Shown: positions 25,414 to 34,638, numbered from the stretch's first letter. The stretch is 64,000 nucleotides of DNA from Sva-07 sp031398325 (GCA_031398325.1 JANNNB010000323.1:20934-84933); one strand, 5' to 3'. Notes: generated by a model not told the origin, from the sequence alone. Translations and numbers: made by a program.

Positions 25414-26664
25414 TCACACGGGCACGGGCACGGGTTCGGTCTCCGGTCGGAGCTCGTCGAACGTGTCGATCCTGCGCAACGACGGGAACACGACCGCGAA
25501 CAGGCCTGCGATCGCGACGGTGATGATTCCTCCGCCGGCGATCGCCCACGGCAGGCCGAAGGCTCGCGCGGCGACACCGCTCTCGAACGCTCCGAGCTCG
25601 TTCGAGGCGCCGATGAACACACCCTCGACGGCGGTCACCCGACCGAGCTGATCGTCCGGGGTCACGAGCGGCACGATCGAACCCCGGATGTACATCGAGA
25701 TCATGTCGGCGGCCGAGATCACGACGAGCGCCAGGAAGGCGACGGCGTAGCTGCTCGTGAGGCCGAACACCACGGTTCCGACGCCGAAGATCGCCACGAC
25801 GACGAGGAGCGTCGGGCCGACCTTGCGGCGAATCGGGCGGACGGCCAGCCACACCGCCATCACCGCTGCGCCGATACCCGGCGCGGCGCGCAACCATCCG
25901 TAGGCGATGTCGCCGACGCCGAGCTGCTCCTCGGCCACGGCCGGGATGAGCGCGATCGCTCCACCGAACAGCACTGCGAAGAGGTCGAGCGAGATCGTGG
26001 CGAGCACGACCGGTGTCCGGCGCACGAAATGGAGGCCCTCGAGCGCCTTCGAGAGCGTCGGTCGTTCGGTGAGCTTGTCCTGCGGGCGGCGATAGGTGAT
26101 CATCAGGATCGGGACGATCGCAGCGAACTCGAGCACGGCCGCGATGGCATACGCCGTCGACGGACCGATGCTGTACAGGAACCCGCCGAGCACCGGACCG
26201 AGGATCGCCGAGGCAGTGAACGTCGCGGTCCACAACGCGACGACGTGCGGAAAGTCCTTCTGATCGGCGATCAGCGGTGCGATCGAACGGCGGGCCGGCG
26301 AGATCATCGCATCGACCGCTCCGAACACGAACGCGATAGCGAACAGCGGGGCGAGCGTCCCCGGCTCGATCTGGCTGTAGACGACGAGGGCGATGGCGCA
26401 TCCGACGCGGCCGAGCAGGAACAGTGCCGTCACGCGCCGGCGGTCGAAGCGGTCGGCCACCCATCCGCTGACGAGGAACAGCAGCACCGCGGGCACGAAC
26501 TGGGCCAGCCCGATGAATCCGATGTCGAGTTCGTTGCCGGAGATGTCGAACGTCTGCTTGAACAGGACCGTGACGAGGATGTTCAGCCCGATCGCGGCGA
26601 ACGCCGTCGACAGGAGGTAGCGCCTGACCGCCGGGTACCGCAGGACGTCCCGAGCGCTGGCCAC
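25414..26664 (-). CDS. MFS transporter (EntS-like exporter group)
   Basis: 416 aa from a GTG at 26664, with about 12 hydrophobic segments. The MFS motif A region is visible after helix 2 (GWVADRFDRRRV), along with MISPARRSIAPLIADQKDF, typical of the MFS_3/enterobactin-exporter-like group. The C-terminal tail is short and Pro/Val/Glu-rich. It probably exports a small molecule; the substrate cannot be read from sequence. No siderophore genes are nearby. Confidence 0.82.
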   Translation of the reverse strand: MASARDVLRYPAVRRYLLSTAFAAIGLNILVTVLFKQTFDISGNELDIGFIGLAQFVPAVLLFLVSGWVADRFDRRRVTALFLLGRVGCAIALVVYSQIEPGTLAPLFAIAFVFGAVDAMISPARRSIAPLIADQKDFPHVVALWTATFTASAILGPVLGGFLYSIGPSTAYAIAAVLEFAAIVPILMITYRRPQDKLTERPTLSKALEGLHFVRRTPVVLATISLDLFAVLFGGAIALIPAVAEEQLGVGDIAYGWLRAAPGIGAAVMAVWLAVRPIRRKVGPTLLVVVAIFGVGTVVFGLTSSYAVAFLALVVISAADMISMYIRGSIVPLVTPDDQLGRVTAVEGVFIGASNELGAFESGVAARAFGLPWAIAGGGIITVAIAGLFAVVFPSLRRIDTFDELRPETEPVPVPV

Positions 26665-26690
26665 TGCGGCACGCTATCGATCGTGCGTTT

Positions 26691-26730
26691 CGGACGGCTC
26701 GTCCGTTCTGGTGATTCCGTTCTGGTGATT
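26691..26730. repeat. Short hairpin plus two tandem 14-bp repeats between two genes
   Basis: CGGACG-GCT-CGTCCG (26691-26705) is a 6-bp stem with a 3-nt loop. It is followed by CCGTTCTGGTGATT twice in tandem (26703-26716, 26717-26730). The block fills most of the gap between the AI-2E transporter stop (26736) and the MFS start. It is at best a weak terminator, because no T-run follows on the minus strand. Confidence 0.45.
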
Positions 26731-26735
26731 CGCGG

Positions 26736-27914
26736 TCAGGCGCCCGCGGTTTCGGACTCGGGATCGGGTTCGACGTACTCGTCGATGGGGGTGGGGATGG
26801 GATCGGGCTCACCGGTGCCTTCGGAGATCTCGTCCGGGTCGTCGGTGGCCACCTGATCGGCTACGGCGAGCGCAAAGACCGCGACGACCGCGAGCACGAC
26901 CAGACCGCCGAAGCCGTAGATGGTGAACCCGAGCGTGGCCGAGATGACCAGCACCGCCGGCCCGACGTACAGCGAGCGTCCATCGATCATCGGACGCCAC
27001 CGGGTCGCCTCCAGATACTGCATCCCGGTCGCGACGAGCACCACGAGTGCGACCTCCCAGACGGACGCCACGCCGACGGCGATGATGACGACGGGGAGCC
27101 AGCCGATGAAGATCCCGACATACGGGATGAACGACGCCGCAGCTGCCGCGAGGGCGAAGAGCCCGGGGGACGGAGCACCGATGAGCTCACCGGCGATCCA
27201 CACGACGAGCCCGACGGCGGCGGCCAGGGCGATCCCTGCGCCGACCTGGATCTGCACGGCTCGCGCCGCCCCTCGAGCAGCGGTGTCGAGGCGGCTGCGC
27301 CGATCGTCGGGTAGCCGCGCCATCGCTCCCCTGATCATCTTCGGCCCGAACACGAGGAAGAAGATCGTCAGGATGAAGGCCACCAGGTACGACGGCACGG
27401 CGAGCGCGGCGTCCCGCAGGGCGTCCGCCGGAGTGCCGACTCGGTCCTGCAGTTGGTCCGTCAGTTCGGTCACGCGATCGACGAGCGCGAGCTCGCGGGC
27501 GGCATTGCCGACGCGATCCTCACGTCCCTCGATCCGCTCTGCGATCTCCGGTGCGCGCTCGGCGAGATAGTTGACCTGATCCTGCAGCTCCGTGACGTAC
27601 GCCGACCTCACCCCGAGACCGAGTGCGGCCACGCCGAGGAACACGAGGATGATCGCCAGTGCTCGCGGGAGCACGCGATCGAGGAGCTGGACGAGCGGGG
27701 TCAGCAGGACGGCGGCAACGATCGACGCGATCGCCCATCCCAGCACCACGGTGGCCGAGACGAACACATTGCGAACCGCGACCACGAGGATGACACCGCC
27801 GGCGGTGTAGACGAACACGGGCCACGTGGCGGCATCGGGCGGACGGGACGGTGCGTCATGGCGTGCGCTGCCGGACGCGACGTCGGCCGGTCGGGACACG
27901 GCGTCATCGGCCAT
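26736..27914 (-). CDS. AI-2E family transporter (PerM-like)
   Basis: 392 aa. A polar N-terminus of ~30 residues precedes about eight hydrophobic helices in the AI-2E exporter/PerM pattern: an N-terminal helix pair, an amphipathic periplasmic-type segment (ELQDQVNYLAERAPEIAERI), then the conserved FIPYVGIFIGWLP motif and a C-terminal helix bundle. The C-terminal tail is acidic and Pro-rich. Members export diverse substrates, so the name does not imply quorum sensing. It is divergent from a second family member with only 19 nt between starts. Confidence 0.88.
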   Translation of the reverse strand: MADDAVSRPADVASGSARHDAPSRPPDAATWPVFVYTAGGVILVVAVRNVFVSATVVLGWAIASIVAAVLLTPLVQLLDRVLPRALAIILVFLGVAALGLGVRSAYVTELQDQVNYLAERAPEIAERIEGREDRVGNAARELALVDRVTELTDQLQDRVGTPADALRDAALAVPSYLVAFILTIFFLVFGPKMIRGAMARLPDDRRSRLDTAARGAARAVQIQVGAGIALAAAVGLVVWIAGELIGAPSPGLFALAAAAASFIPYVGIFIGWLPVVIIAVGVASVWEVALVVLVATGMQYLEATRWRPMIDGRSLYVGPAVLVISATLGFTIYGFGGLVVLAVVAVFALAVADQVATDDPDEISEGTGEPDPIPTPIDEYVEPDPESETAGA

Positions 27915-27933
27915 CGCAGTACTGTACCGCGGC

Positions 27934-29079
27934 GTGTCCGACCGTCGAGTTGCCTACGTGCGAGCAGACGCAACCTCGATGGTCCTGTTCGCCGGTGGCG
28001 TGCTGGCGGCCTTGGCGGTACTTGGTCTCGTACGGACCGCGGAGTGGGCGCTCACACCGTTGTTCCTCGGCGTGCTGTTCGGTCTGGCCCTCGATCCGGT
28101 CGTCGCCCTCCTGCGCGGACGTCTCAAGTGCAGCCGGGCGATCGCGACGCTCGTGATCGCCGTGATCCTCACCGCCGTGTTCGGTGCCGTGGTCCTCCTG
28201 CTCGGACCACAGGCGGTGCAGCAGGCCGAAGCGTTCGCCGAGGAGCTTCCGGCGACTGTCGAGGAGTTCTACACCTGGCCGTTGATCGGTGACCGGCTGC
28301 AGGACTGGGACGCAGTCGGGCGTGTCGAGGAGTTCGTCGACGAGCTTCCAGGGCGCTTCGACGCCGACACGATCAGTGCGTGGGCGGACCGATTGCTCGG
28401 GGGGTTGAGCGCCACGCTGCTCGTGCTCGTCACGGCCGTCGCCATCCTGCTCGACGGTGACGCGCTCGTGCGCCGCGGCCGCCGCCTGGTTCCGCCGTCG
28501 AAGCGCGATGACGCCGATGCCGTCGGTCGCATCGTGTATCGATCGATCGCCCGGTACTTCGCCGGGTCGATCACGGTGGCGCTGTTGAACGGGACGGTGA
28601 TCCTCACCTCGGGGCTGATCCTCGGCATTCCGCTCGCGCCCCTCGCCGGGATCTGGGCTGCGATCACCAACCTGATCCCGCAGATCGGTGGGTTCCTCGG
28701 AGGTTCGTTCTTCGTGCTGCTGGCGTTCAGCGCAAGCCCGGTGAAGGGCGTCATCGCGCTCGCGATCTTCCTCGGCTACCAGCAGTTGGAGAACCACCTC
28801 ATCCAACCGACCGTCATCGGTCGCGCCGTGCACCTGACACCGCCGACCACGATGCTGGCGGCGCTCATCGGCGGTGCGGCGGCCGGCGTTCCGGGGGCCC
28901 TCGTCGCGACGCCGCTCATCGGTGCTGCCAAGTCGGTGTGGCTCGATGTCGTCGACGGCCGGAACCCCGACGGCCGACCCGCCGACGACGACGAGAAGTC
29001 CACCTCCAAACCGTCGCTCAAACAGCGCTTGTCATCGTTTGCGTCACGATTCAGGAGGACCGGGTCTCCGAAATCCTGA
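27934..29079 (+). CDS. AI-2E family transporter (PerM-like), divergent paralog
   Basis: 381 aa from a GTG at 27934; a longer reading would overlap the divergent paralog. About eight hydrophobic helices, with the family motif NLIPQIGGFLGGSFFVLLAF and QQLENHLIQPTVIGRAVHLTP. The C-terminus is a basic, Ser/Lys/Arg-rich tail whose last codons lie inside a 52-bp palindrome. An internal ATG at 27979 is a possible alternative start. It is paralogous to the gene on the other side of the shared promoter region. Confidence 0.87.
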   Translation: MSDRRVAYVRADATSMVLFAGGVLAALAVLGLVRTAEWALTPLFLGVLFGLALDPVVALLRGRLKCSRAIATLVIAVILTAVFGAVVLLLGPQAVQQAEAFAEELPATVEEFYTWPLIGDRLQDWDAVGRVEEFVDELPGRFDADTISAWADRLLGGLSATLLVLVTAVAILLDGDALVRRGRRLVPPSKRDDADAVGRIVYRSIARYFAGSITVALLNGTVILTSGLILGIPLAPLAGIWAAITNLIPQIGGFLGGSFFVLLAFSASPVKGVIALAIFLGYQQLENHLIQPTVIGRAVHLTPPTTMLAALIGGAAAGVPGALVATPLIGAAKSVWLDVVDGRNPDGRPADDDEKSTSKPSLKQRLSSFASRFRRTGSPKS

Positions 29080-29087
29080 CGCAAACG
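29036..29087. repeat. 52-bp palindromic repeat, copy 1 (variant arms)
   Basis: The arms CGTTTGCGTCA and TGACGCAAACG close a 52-bp element whose centre contains ACCGGGTCTCCGAA, as in copy 4. It overlaps the last codons and stop of the AI-2E gene. Relative to the consensus arm CGTTTGCGACA, both arms have changed in a compensating way, so pairing is kept. Confidence 0.8.
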
Positions 29088-29109
29088 GGTTTTGGGCAAG
29101 ACTCGGTGG

Positions 29110-31029
29110 ATGTCAGGAACGTCGCCGAACACACCGCCGATCACGCCGCCGAACACCCCGCGGGATGCCACGACCCACACGGCCGCGGCGAACGCGCCGC
29201 GAGAGCTCGGGTTCGACCCGGACGACTTCGAACGAGCGTCCCGGGGGTTGATCGCACAACATCCGACCGGCATCATCGACGGGCCCTTCGGTCCGGCGTG
29301 GGACTGCAACCGGTACTCGTTCATCGAAGCGGGTTCCGACAACCCGACGACCGTCAATCCGAGCTTGTGGCGCCAGGCGCAGCTGAACAACATCCACGGG
29401 CTGTTCGAGGTCGACGACGGGCTGTGGCAGGCACGCGGCTACGACATCTCGAACATCACCTTCATCGCCGGTGACGAGGGATGGATCATCATCGACCCGC
29501 TCACCGTCGAGGCGACGGCGCGGGCGTGCCTGGCCCTGGCGAACGAGCACCTCGGAGAGCGTCCCGTCACGGCGGTCATCTACACCCATTCCCACACCGA
29601 TCACTTCGGTGGCGTGCTGGGTGTGACGACGCAAGCCGATGTCGACGCCGGCCGTTGCCGTGTGATCGCACCCGCCGGGTTCATGGACGAGGTGGTCGGC
29701 GAGAACGTCATCGCCGGCAACGCCATGACCCGACGGGCCGCGTATCAGTTCGGACCGCTGCTACCGGCCGGGCCCCGTCAGCACGTCGACTGTGGGCTCG
29801 GCAAGGCGATCCCGTTCAGCGCACCGGGCTTGATCGCACCGACCGAGGACATCACCTTCACGGGCGAGGAACTGGTCGTCGACGGCGTTCGCATCGTGTT
29901 CCAGATGACGCCGAATTCGGAAGCGCCGGCGGAGATGAACTTCTTCTTCCCCGATCGCGGCTGGCTCTGCATGGCGGAGAACTGCACGCACAACATGCAC
30001 AACCTCGTGCCGATCCGCGGCGCACAGGTGCGCGACGCGCTCAACTGGTCGAAGTACATCGGCGAGGCGATCGACATCTTCGGCGCCGACGCGACGCTCT
30101 CGTTCGCCTCCCACCACTGGCCGCGCTGGGGAACCGACGACGTTCAGCGTTTCCTGGCCCTCCAACGTGATCTGTACCGCTGGGTGCACGACCAGACCAT
30201 GCGGTATGCGAACCACGGTGAGAACGCCGTGGAGATCGCCGAACACCTGCGGCTGCCGAGCGAGTTCGTGAACGAGTCCCATGCGACCGGCTACTACGGC
30301 CACCTCGCCCACAACGTCAAGGCGGTGTTCCAGCGCTATCTGAGTTGGTACGACGGCAACCCGGCAAACCTCTGGAAGCTCCCGCCGGTCGAGGTCGGGC
30401 AACGCTACGTGGCGCTCGCCGGGGGACCGGAGGCCCTGCTCGATCACGCTCGCAAAGCCTTCGACGACGGCGACTACCGCTGGGTCGTCGAGCTGCTCAA
30501 CCACCTCGTGTTCGCCGACCCGACGAACCAGGCCGCGAGGAACCTGCAGGCCGACGCCTTCGAACAGCTCGGCTACCAGAGCGAGTCGGCGACGTTCCGC
30601 AACGCCTACCTGATGGGAACGCAGGAGCTCCGCCACGAGCACCTTCCCTCGCGCCCGAACACGCACGGGGGCTACCTGGCCGCCATGACGATGGCGCAGC
30701 TCTTCGACAGCATCGCCGTGCGCGTCCGATCGGAGGACGTCGGTGGGCTGGTCTCGACGCTCGGGTTCGACGTGCGCGACATCGGCGAACACTGGACACT
30801 CGGCCTCGCCCATCGAGCGCTCCACTATCGGCCCGGGCTGCCCGCTGAGGCCGACGTGACGGTGACGGTCGACCGTGCCGACTTCGTGTCGGTCGTGACG
30901 CTCGACACCACGTTCGCCGAGTTGATCGAAGCCGGTCGAGTCGACGTGTCGGGCGACATCGCCGCCCTCGACGCGATCTTCGGCAACCTCGACACCTTCA
31001 TGTCGATGTTCCCCCTCGTCGAACCCTGA
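29110..31029 (+). CDS. Alkyl sulfatase, metallo-beta-lactamase fold
   Basis: 639 aa from the ATG at 29110; a TTG 18 nt earlier is less likely. The first ~35 residues are Thr/Pro-rich and there is no clear signal peptide. The metallo-beta-lactamase domain carries HSHTDH at 160-165 and a later metal-ligand stretch AENCTHNMHN. An all-alpha dimerisation domain (PAEMNFFFPD, ASHHWPRWG, LSWYDGNPANLWKLPP) and a C-terminal SCP2-like domain (~520-639) follow. This is the SdsA1/Pseudomonas-type domain order. It should hydrolyse alkyl sulfate esters using two zinc ions, releasing sulfate and an alcohol. It is followed by a 52-bp palindrome. Confidence 0.93.
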   Translation: MSGTSPNTPPITPPNTPRDATTHTAAANAPRELGFDPDDFERASRGLIAQHPTGIIDGPFGPAWDCNRYSFIEAGSDNPTTVNPSLWRQAQLNNIHGLFEVDDGLWQARGYDISNITFIAGDEGWIIIDPLTVEATARACLALANEHLGERPVTAVIYTHSHTDHFGGVLGVTTQADVDAGRCRVIAPAGFMDEVVGENVIAGNAMTRRAAYQFGPLLPAGPRQHVDCGLGKAIPFSAPGLIAPTEDITFTGEELVVDGVRIVFQMTPNSEAPAEMNFFFPDRGWLCMAENCTHNMHNLVPIRGAQVRDALNWSKYIGEAIDIFGADATLSFASHHWPRWGTDDVQRFLALQRDLYRWVHDQTMRYANHGENAVEIAEHLRLPSEFVNESHATGYYGHLAHNVKAVFQRYLSWYDGNPANLWKLPPVEVGQRYVALAGGPEALLDHARKAFDDGDYRWVVELLNHLVFADPTNQAARNLQADAFEQLGYQSESATFRNAYLMGTQELRHEHLPSRPNTHGGYLAAMTMAQLFDSIAVRVRSEDVGGLVSTLGFDVRDIGEHWTLGLAHRALHYRPGLPAEADVTVTVDRADFVSVVTLDTTFAELIEAGRVDVSGDIAALDAIFGNLDTFMSMFPLVEP

Positions 31030-31052
31030 CCGCCCCCATCGCTGCCCGTCAT

Positions 31053-31112
31053 TCCACGTTTGCGACAAGAAATGTGAGGTGCAGACCACATTTTTCTTGT
31101 CGCAAACGTGGA
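31053..31112. repeat. 52-bp palindromic repeat, copy 2 (with extended arms)
   Basis: Arms TCCACGTTTGCGACAAGAAA (31053-31072) and the reverse complement (31093-31112) pair perfectly for 20 bp, with an inner TGTG/CACA pairing. The core from CGTTT to AAACG (31057-31108) is exactly 52 bp. It lies between the alkyl sulfatase stop and the next gene. Confidence 0.9.
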
Positions 31113-31126
31113 GTACGGTCCGCCGG

Positions 31127-32992
31127 GTGATCGAGTTCGGGGAGACGGTGGGGCTGCCGGCGGGGGTGCGCCTGGAGCGGGTCGACGATGGTTCGCGTCT
31201 GCGGATCGTTGCCGAGCGTGACCTCGCCGGGCTGGCGACGATGTGGTTCTCCCAGTCGGCGGCGTGGGTCGAGATCGACCCGGCGACAGTGCCGAACGAC
31301 GTCGAGTACCTCGGGTTCGCATTCACTCAGTTCGCACTGCCGGTCGTCGCCGGGAGCGAGCTCGACTTCGCCTTCCGGCCCGCAGAGAACCTCCGCGCAC
31401 CGGCGGCGATGCTGCCGCTGCTCATCCGCTCGGCGGACGGATGTGTGCTGCTCGCCCCGGTCTCGAACCCGCATGAGCAGGTGATCACGATCGTCGACGG
31501 CCGGCTCCGATGGGGGTGGCACGGTGATCTCGACGAGGTGCCCGCCGGGTATGCGAGCGAACTCGGGATCTACCGCGGGCCAACTGCGGAGTCGGTGCTG
31601 GACGAGTGGGGCAGCGGTCTCCGAGCGGCGGCCGGCATCGAACGGCGACCGGCGTCGGCCAACGCACTCACGTCGCACCTGTCGTACTGGACCGACAACG
31701 GCGCGGCCTACTGGTACCGGACCGAGGCCGGCCGGACGATCGCCGACTCGCTGGTCGACGTCGTGACCTCGTTGCACGACCACGACGTGCCGGTTCGGGC
31801 GGTCGAACTCGACTCGTGGTTCTACCGGCACGAGACGAGTCGCCCGATCGCCGAGATCGGCTATCCGCACGACGTCCCACCGACTGGTGCATGGGAGTGG
31901 AAGCCGCGCGACGACGCGTTCCCGGCCGCTGACTTCGAGGCGGATGGCCGCGACGCGATCGAACGTTTCGCTGATCGGCTCGACCGTCCGCCGCTCGTGC
32001 TCCACGCCCGCCACATCTCCCCGGACGCGCCCGATGTCGACCCGGCGACGTGGTGGGTCGACCTCCTCGCCGCCCACCCCCAGGACCCGGCCTACTTCCG
32101 TCAGTGGTTCGACGACGCCGTGCGCTGGGGTGCGACCTGCATCGAGCAGGACTGGATGCTCATCTACTGGTTCGGCGTGCGCGCCCTTCGCTCGACGCCG
32201 GGGCGGGCGGCGGCGTGGCAGCGGGCGCTCAACCAACACGGCCGCGACACCGACGTCGACCTGCTCTGGTGCATGGCGACTCCTGCCGATCTGATCGCCG
32301 CAGTGGAACTCGACCGGGTGATCGCAGTGCGCACGAGCGACGACTACCGCTTCGCCGACGACCCGGCGATGTTGTGGACCTGGTTCCTCACGGTCAACCG
32401 CCTGACGAACGCGCTCGGCCTCCGGGCGTTCAAGGACTGCTTCTTCTCGAACCCCGACATGACCGAGGGATCGGACCCGATCGACGGCGACCGACACGCA
32501 GAGCTCGAGGCGCTGCTGTCCGCGTTCTCCGGAGGGCCGGTCGGCATCGGTGACCGAATCGGCCGGACCGATCGCGAGATCGTGATGCGAACGTGCGACG
32601 ACGACGGCGCCCTACGACACACCGATCGGGCGATCGGACTGATCGACGACTGCCTGTTCGGAGCCCCGGCGACGGGTGACCGACTGGCATGGGCCACCAC
32701 TTCGTCCACCGTCATGTCGGCGAGTGGCGGCGAACGAACGTGGACCTACGTCGTCGCGATCAACACTGCCACCGAGCGACGCACCATCACCGACCGGCTC
32801 CAACTGAAAGAGATCGGCCTCGACACGCCGCACCAGCTCTACGACTGGCGCGCCGGCTCGACGGTCGACGGTTCCATCATCGAGCTCGAGCTGGCGCCGC
32901 GCGACTGGGCCTTGTTCGTGTGCTGCCCGATCGTCGACGGCAGGTTCGACCTCGGCGACACGTCGAAGTACGTCACCGTCGCGGTGCCCTGA
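31127..32992 (+). CDS. Putative alpha-galactosidase-like glycoside hydrolase
   Basis: 621 aa from a GTG at 31127; an earlier start would lie inside the palindrome. A beta-rich N-terminal domain (~200 aa) precedes a TIM-barrel-like region with SYWTDNGAAYWY, VRAVELDSWFYRHE and PPLVLHARHISPD. CIEQDWM and RTSDDYR carry the likely nucleophile and acid/base aspartates by analogy with GH27/GH36-type clan-D enzymes. A C-terminal beta domain follows. There is no signal peptide, so a cytoplasmic enzyme is expected. The family is inferred from motif layout; the substrate is unknown. Another sugar-active barrel enzyme remains possible. Confidence 0.6.
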   Translation: MIEFGETVGLPAGVRLERVDDGSRLRIVAERDLAGLATMWFSQSAAWVEIDPATVPNDVEYLGFAFTQFALPVVAGSELDFAFRPAENLRAPAAMLPLLIRSADGCVLLAPVSNPHEQVITIVDGRLRWGWHGDLDEVPAGYASELGIYRGPTAESVLDEWGSGLRAAAGIERRPASANALTSHLSYWTDNGAAYWYRTEAGRTIADSLVDVVTSLHDHDVPVRAVELDSWFYRHETSRPIAEIGYPHDVPPTGAWEWKPRDDAFPAADFEADGRDAIERFADRLDRPPLVLHARHISPDAPDVDPATWWVDLLAAHPQDPAYFRQWFDDAVRWGATCIEQDWMLIYWFGVRALRSTPGRAAAWQRALNQHGRDTDVDLLWCMATPADLIAAVELDRVIAVRTSDDYRFADDPAMLWTWFLTVNRLTNALGLRAFKDCFFSNPDMTEGSDPIDGDRHAELEALLSAFSGGPVGIGDRIGRTDREIVMRTCDDDGALRHTDRAIGLIDDCLFGAPATGDRLAWATTSSTVMSASGGERTWTYVVAINTATERRTITDRLQLKEIGLDTPHQLYDWRAGSTVDGSIIELELAPRDWALFVCCPIVDGRFDLGDTSKYVTVAVP

Positions 32993-33045
32993 CGTTCTCG
33001 GTCGGATTCTTCCCGGGAGATCGGGACGAATCCGACCCGAGAATG
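32993..33045. terminator. Long intergenic palindrome after the glycosidase gene
   Basis: The left arm CGTTCTCGGTCGGATTC and the right arm GAATCCGACCCGAGAATG pair over ~22 bp with one bulge and an inner CCCG/CGGG extension. The total length is 53 bp, directly after the glycosidase stop and before panB. It has no T-run but would form a strong hairpin. The size resembles the 52-bp family but the sequence differs. Confidence 0.65.
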
Positions 33046-33113
33046 ACCGAGAGCGCCGGTGGCGCGGGCCGGCCGATGTTGACCTGAGCAGGAGAAGGTC
33101 TACGGTTGACCTC

Positions 33114-33962
33114 GTGACCGACGAACAACGTCCGTACGGCGGAGGAACCGCGGATGCCGGCCTGAAGAAGGTCCGCACCCGCCACTTCCAACGCGCCAAG
33201 GAGACCGGGATCAAGATCACCGGCCTCACCAGCTACGACTACCTGTCGGCATCGATCTTCGACGAGGCCGGTATCGACTTCCTGCTGGTGGGCGACTCGG
33301 CCGGCAACACGGTCTTCGGCTACGACACGACGATCCCGGTCACCGTCGACGAGCTGATCCCGCTCACCGGCGCCGTGGTACGCGGCGCACGGCGCGCGTT
33401 CGTCATCGCCGACATGCCGTTCGGTTCCTACGAGAACGGGCCGGAGCAGGCCCTCGCCACGGCTATCCGGTTCATGAAGGAGACCGGCTGCCCCGCCGTG
33501 AAACTGGAAGGCGGCGTTCGCAGCGCCAAGCAGATCAAGCGCATCGTTCGCGCGGGCATCCCGGTGATGGCGCACATCGGGTTCACCCCGCAGAGCGAGC
33601 ACGGACTCGGCGGTCACATCATCCAGGGGCGGGGTGAGGGAGCCAAGGCGCTCCTCGCCGACGCGCTCGCCGTCGAGGAGGCGGGAGCGTTCGCCGTCGT
33701 GCTCGAGATGGTGCCCTCCGAGGTGGCGGGCAAGGTCACCGCTGAGCTCTCGATCCCGACGATCTCGGTCGGTGCCGGCCCGCATTGTGACGGCCAGCTG
33801 CTCGTATGGAGCGACTGGGCCGGCTTCACCCGAGGCCGGATCCCCAAGTTCGTCGAGCAGTACGCGAACATCGGCCAGACCCTGCTCGACGCCGCCGTGA
33901 GCTATCGCGAAGACGTCGAGTCGGGTGCGTACCCTGCCGAGCGCCACGAATACGCTCCCTGA
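33114..33962 (+). CDS. panB: 3-methyl-2-oxobutanoate hydroxymethyltransferase (PanB)
   Basis: 282 aa from GTG at 33114. PanB motifs are intact: TGLTSYDYLSASIFDEAGID, the metal-binding VGDSAGNTVFGYD, MPFGSY, VKLEGG, AHIGFTPQSEHGLGG and PTISVGAGPHCDGQLLVW. The enzyme adds a hydroxymethyl group from 5,10-methylene-tetrahydrofolate to 2-oxoisovalerate, giving ketopantoate for CoA synthesis. It should be a cytoplasmic decameric TIM barrel. The usual panC/panD neighbours are not in the window. The downstream DinB-like gene starts 30 nt later. Confidence 0.97.
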   Translation: MTDEQRPYGGGTADAGLKKVRTRHFQRAKETGIKITGLTSYDYLSASIFDEAGIDFLLVGDSAGNTVFGYDTTIPVTVDELIPLTGAVVRGARRAFVIADMPFGSYENGPEQALATAIRFMKETGCPAVKLEGGVRSAKQIKRIVRAGIPVMAHIGFTPQSEHGLGGHIIQGRGEGAKALLADALAVEEAGAFAVVLEMVPSEVAGKVTAELSIPTISVGAGPHCDGQLLVWSDWAGFTRGRIPKFVEQYANIGQTLLDAAVSYREDVESGAYPAERHEYAP

Positions 33963-33992
33963 CCGCACCACACCTCGAGCGGAAGAGACAGC

Positions 33993-34559
33993 ATGAACGA
34001 CCTGGTACTGGACTCACTGCAGCGTCGAATGCGCGCACTCCACTCGCTCTACGAGGATGCGGTCGCGACCATGACGATCGATCACGTCAACCACTTCGAG
34101 CGCGATGGCGTGGTGCCGATCGCCTTCTGCCTGTTCCACATCACCAACATGATCGACGCGTCGTTCATGCTGATGACTGGTACACCACCGATCTGGAACG
34201 ACGAGTGGGCAACACGCGTCGGGATGACGATCAACGACCACGGCAAGCACCGCACGGTCGAGGAGATGCAGAATCAGCGCATCGGCGACTACGAGGCCTT
34301 CCAGGAGTACATGAACGCCGTGTTCGATCGAACCGAGGCGTGGTTGGCGGACCTCGACCCGGCCGAGCTGACGCGGGTGGTGATCGAGCGACCCTTCCCG
34401 CCGCAGATCGCGAGCACGTACAGCGCCCGCGTCGCCGGACCGGGCGGCATCACGTTGCTCGACGCGACCGAGTGCTGGATCTACCAGCACGGCTTGCGCC
34501 ACATGGGTGAGATCGAACTCGCACGGGGCCTGGTCGGCCTCAACGGCATGACGTCGTAG
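33993..34559 (+). CDS. DinB-like protein
   Basis: 188 aa with a GGAAGAG ribosome-binding sequence upstream of the ATG. A four-helix-bundle pattern with MTIDHVNHFERDGVVPIAFCLFHI near the start and IYQHGLRHMGEIELARGL at the end matches DinB/YfiT-like putative metal-dependent proteins, with His residues suited to a metal site. Members include thiol transferases using mycothiol or bacillithiol, but no specific reaction can be assigned. It likely shares a transcript with panB. Confidence 0.65.
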   Translation: MNDLVLDSLQRRMRALHSLYEDAVATMTIDHVNHFERDGVVPIAFCLFHITNMIDASFMLMTGTPPIWNDEWATRVGMTINDHGKHRTVEEMQNQRIGDYEAFQEYMNAVFDRTEAWLADLDPAELTRVVIERPFPPQIASTYSARVAGPGGITLLDATECWIYQHGLRHMGEIELARGLVGLNGMTS

Positions 34560-34638
34560 CCGGCGGCGGGCGCCGCGTCGGCCGGCCGTCGATCCACGAG
34601 CGTCATTCGTGACGGGTCCGGTGGGTACCGTGGGGGCC

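Noticed and set aside
25022..26812. Single large minus-strand protein spanning STAS and MFS region
   Set aside because: The upstream half of that frame is a shadow of the MFS gene; the STAS domain is complete from its own ATG.
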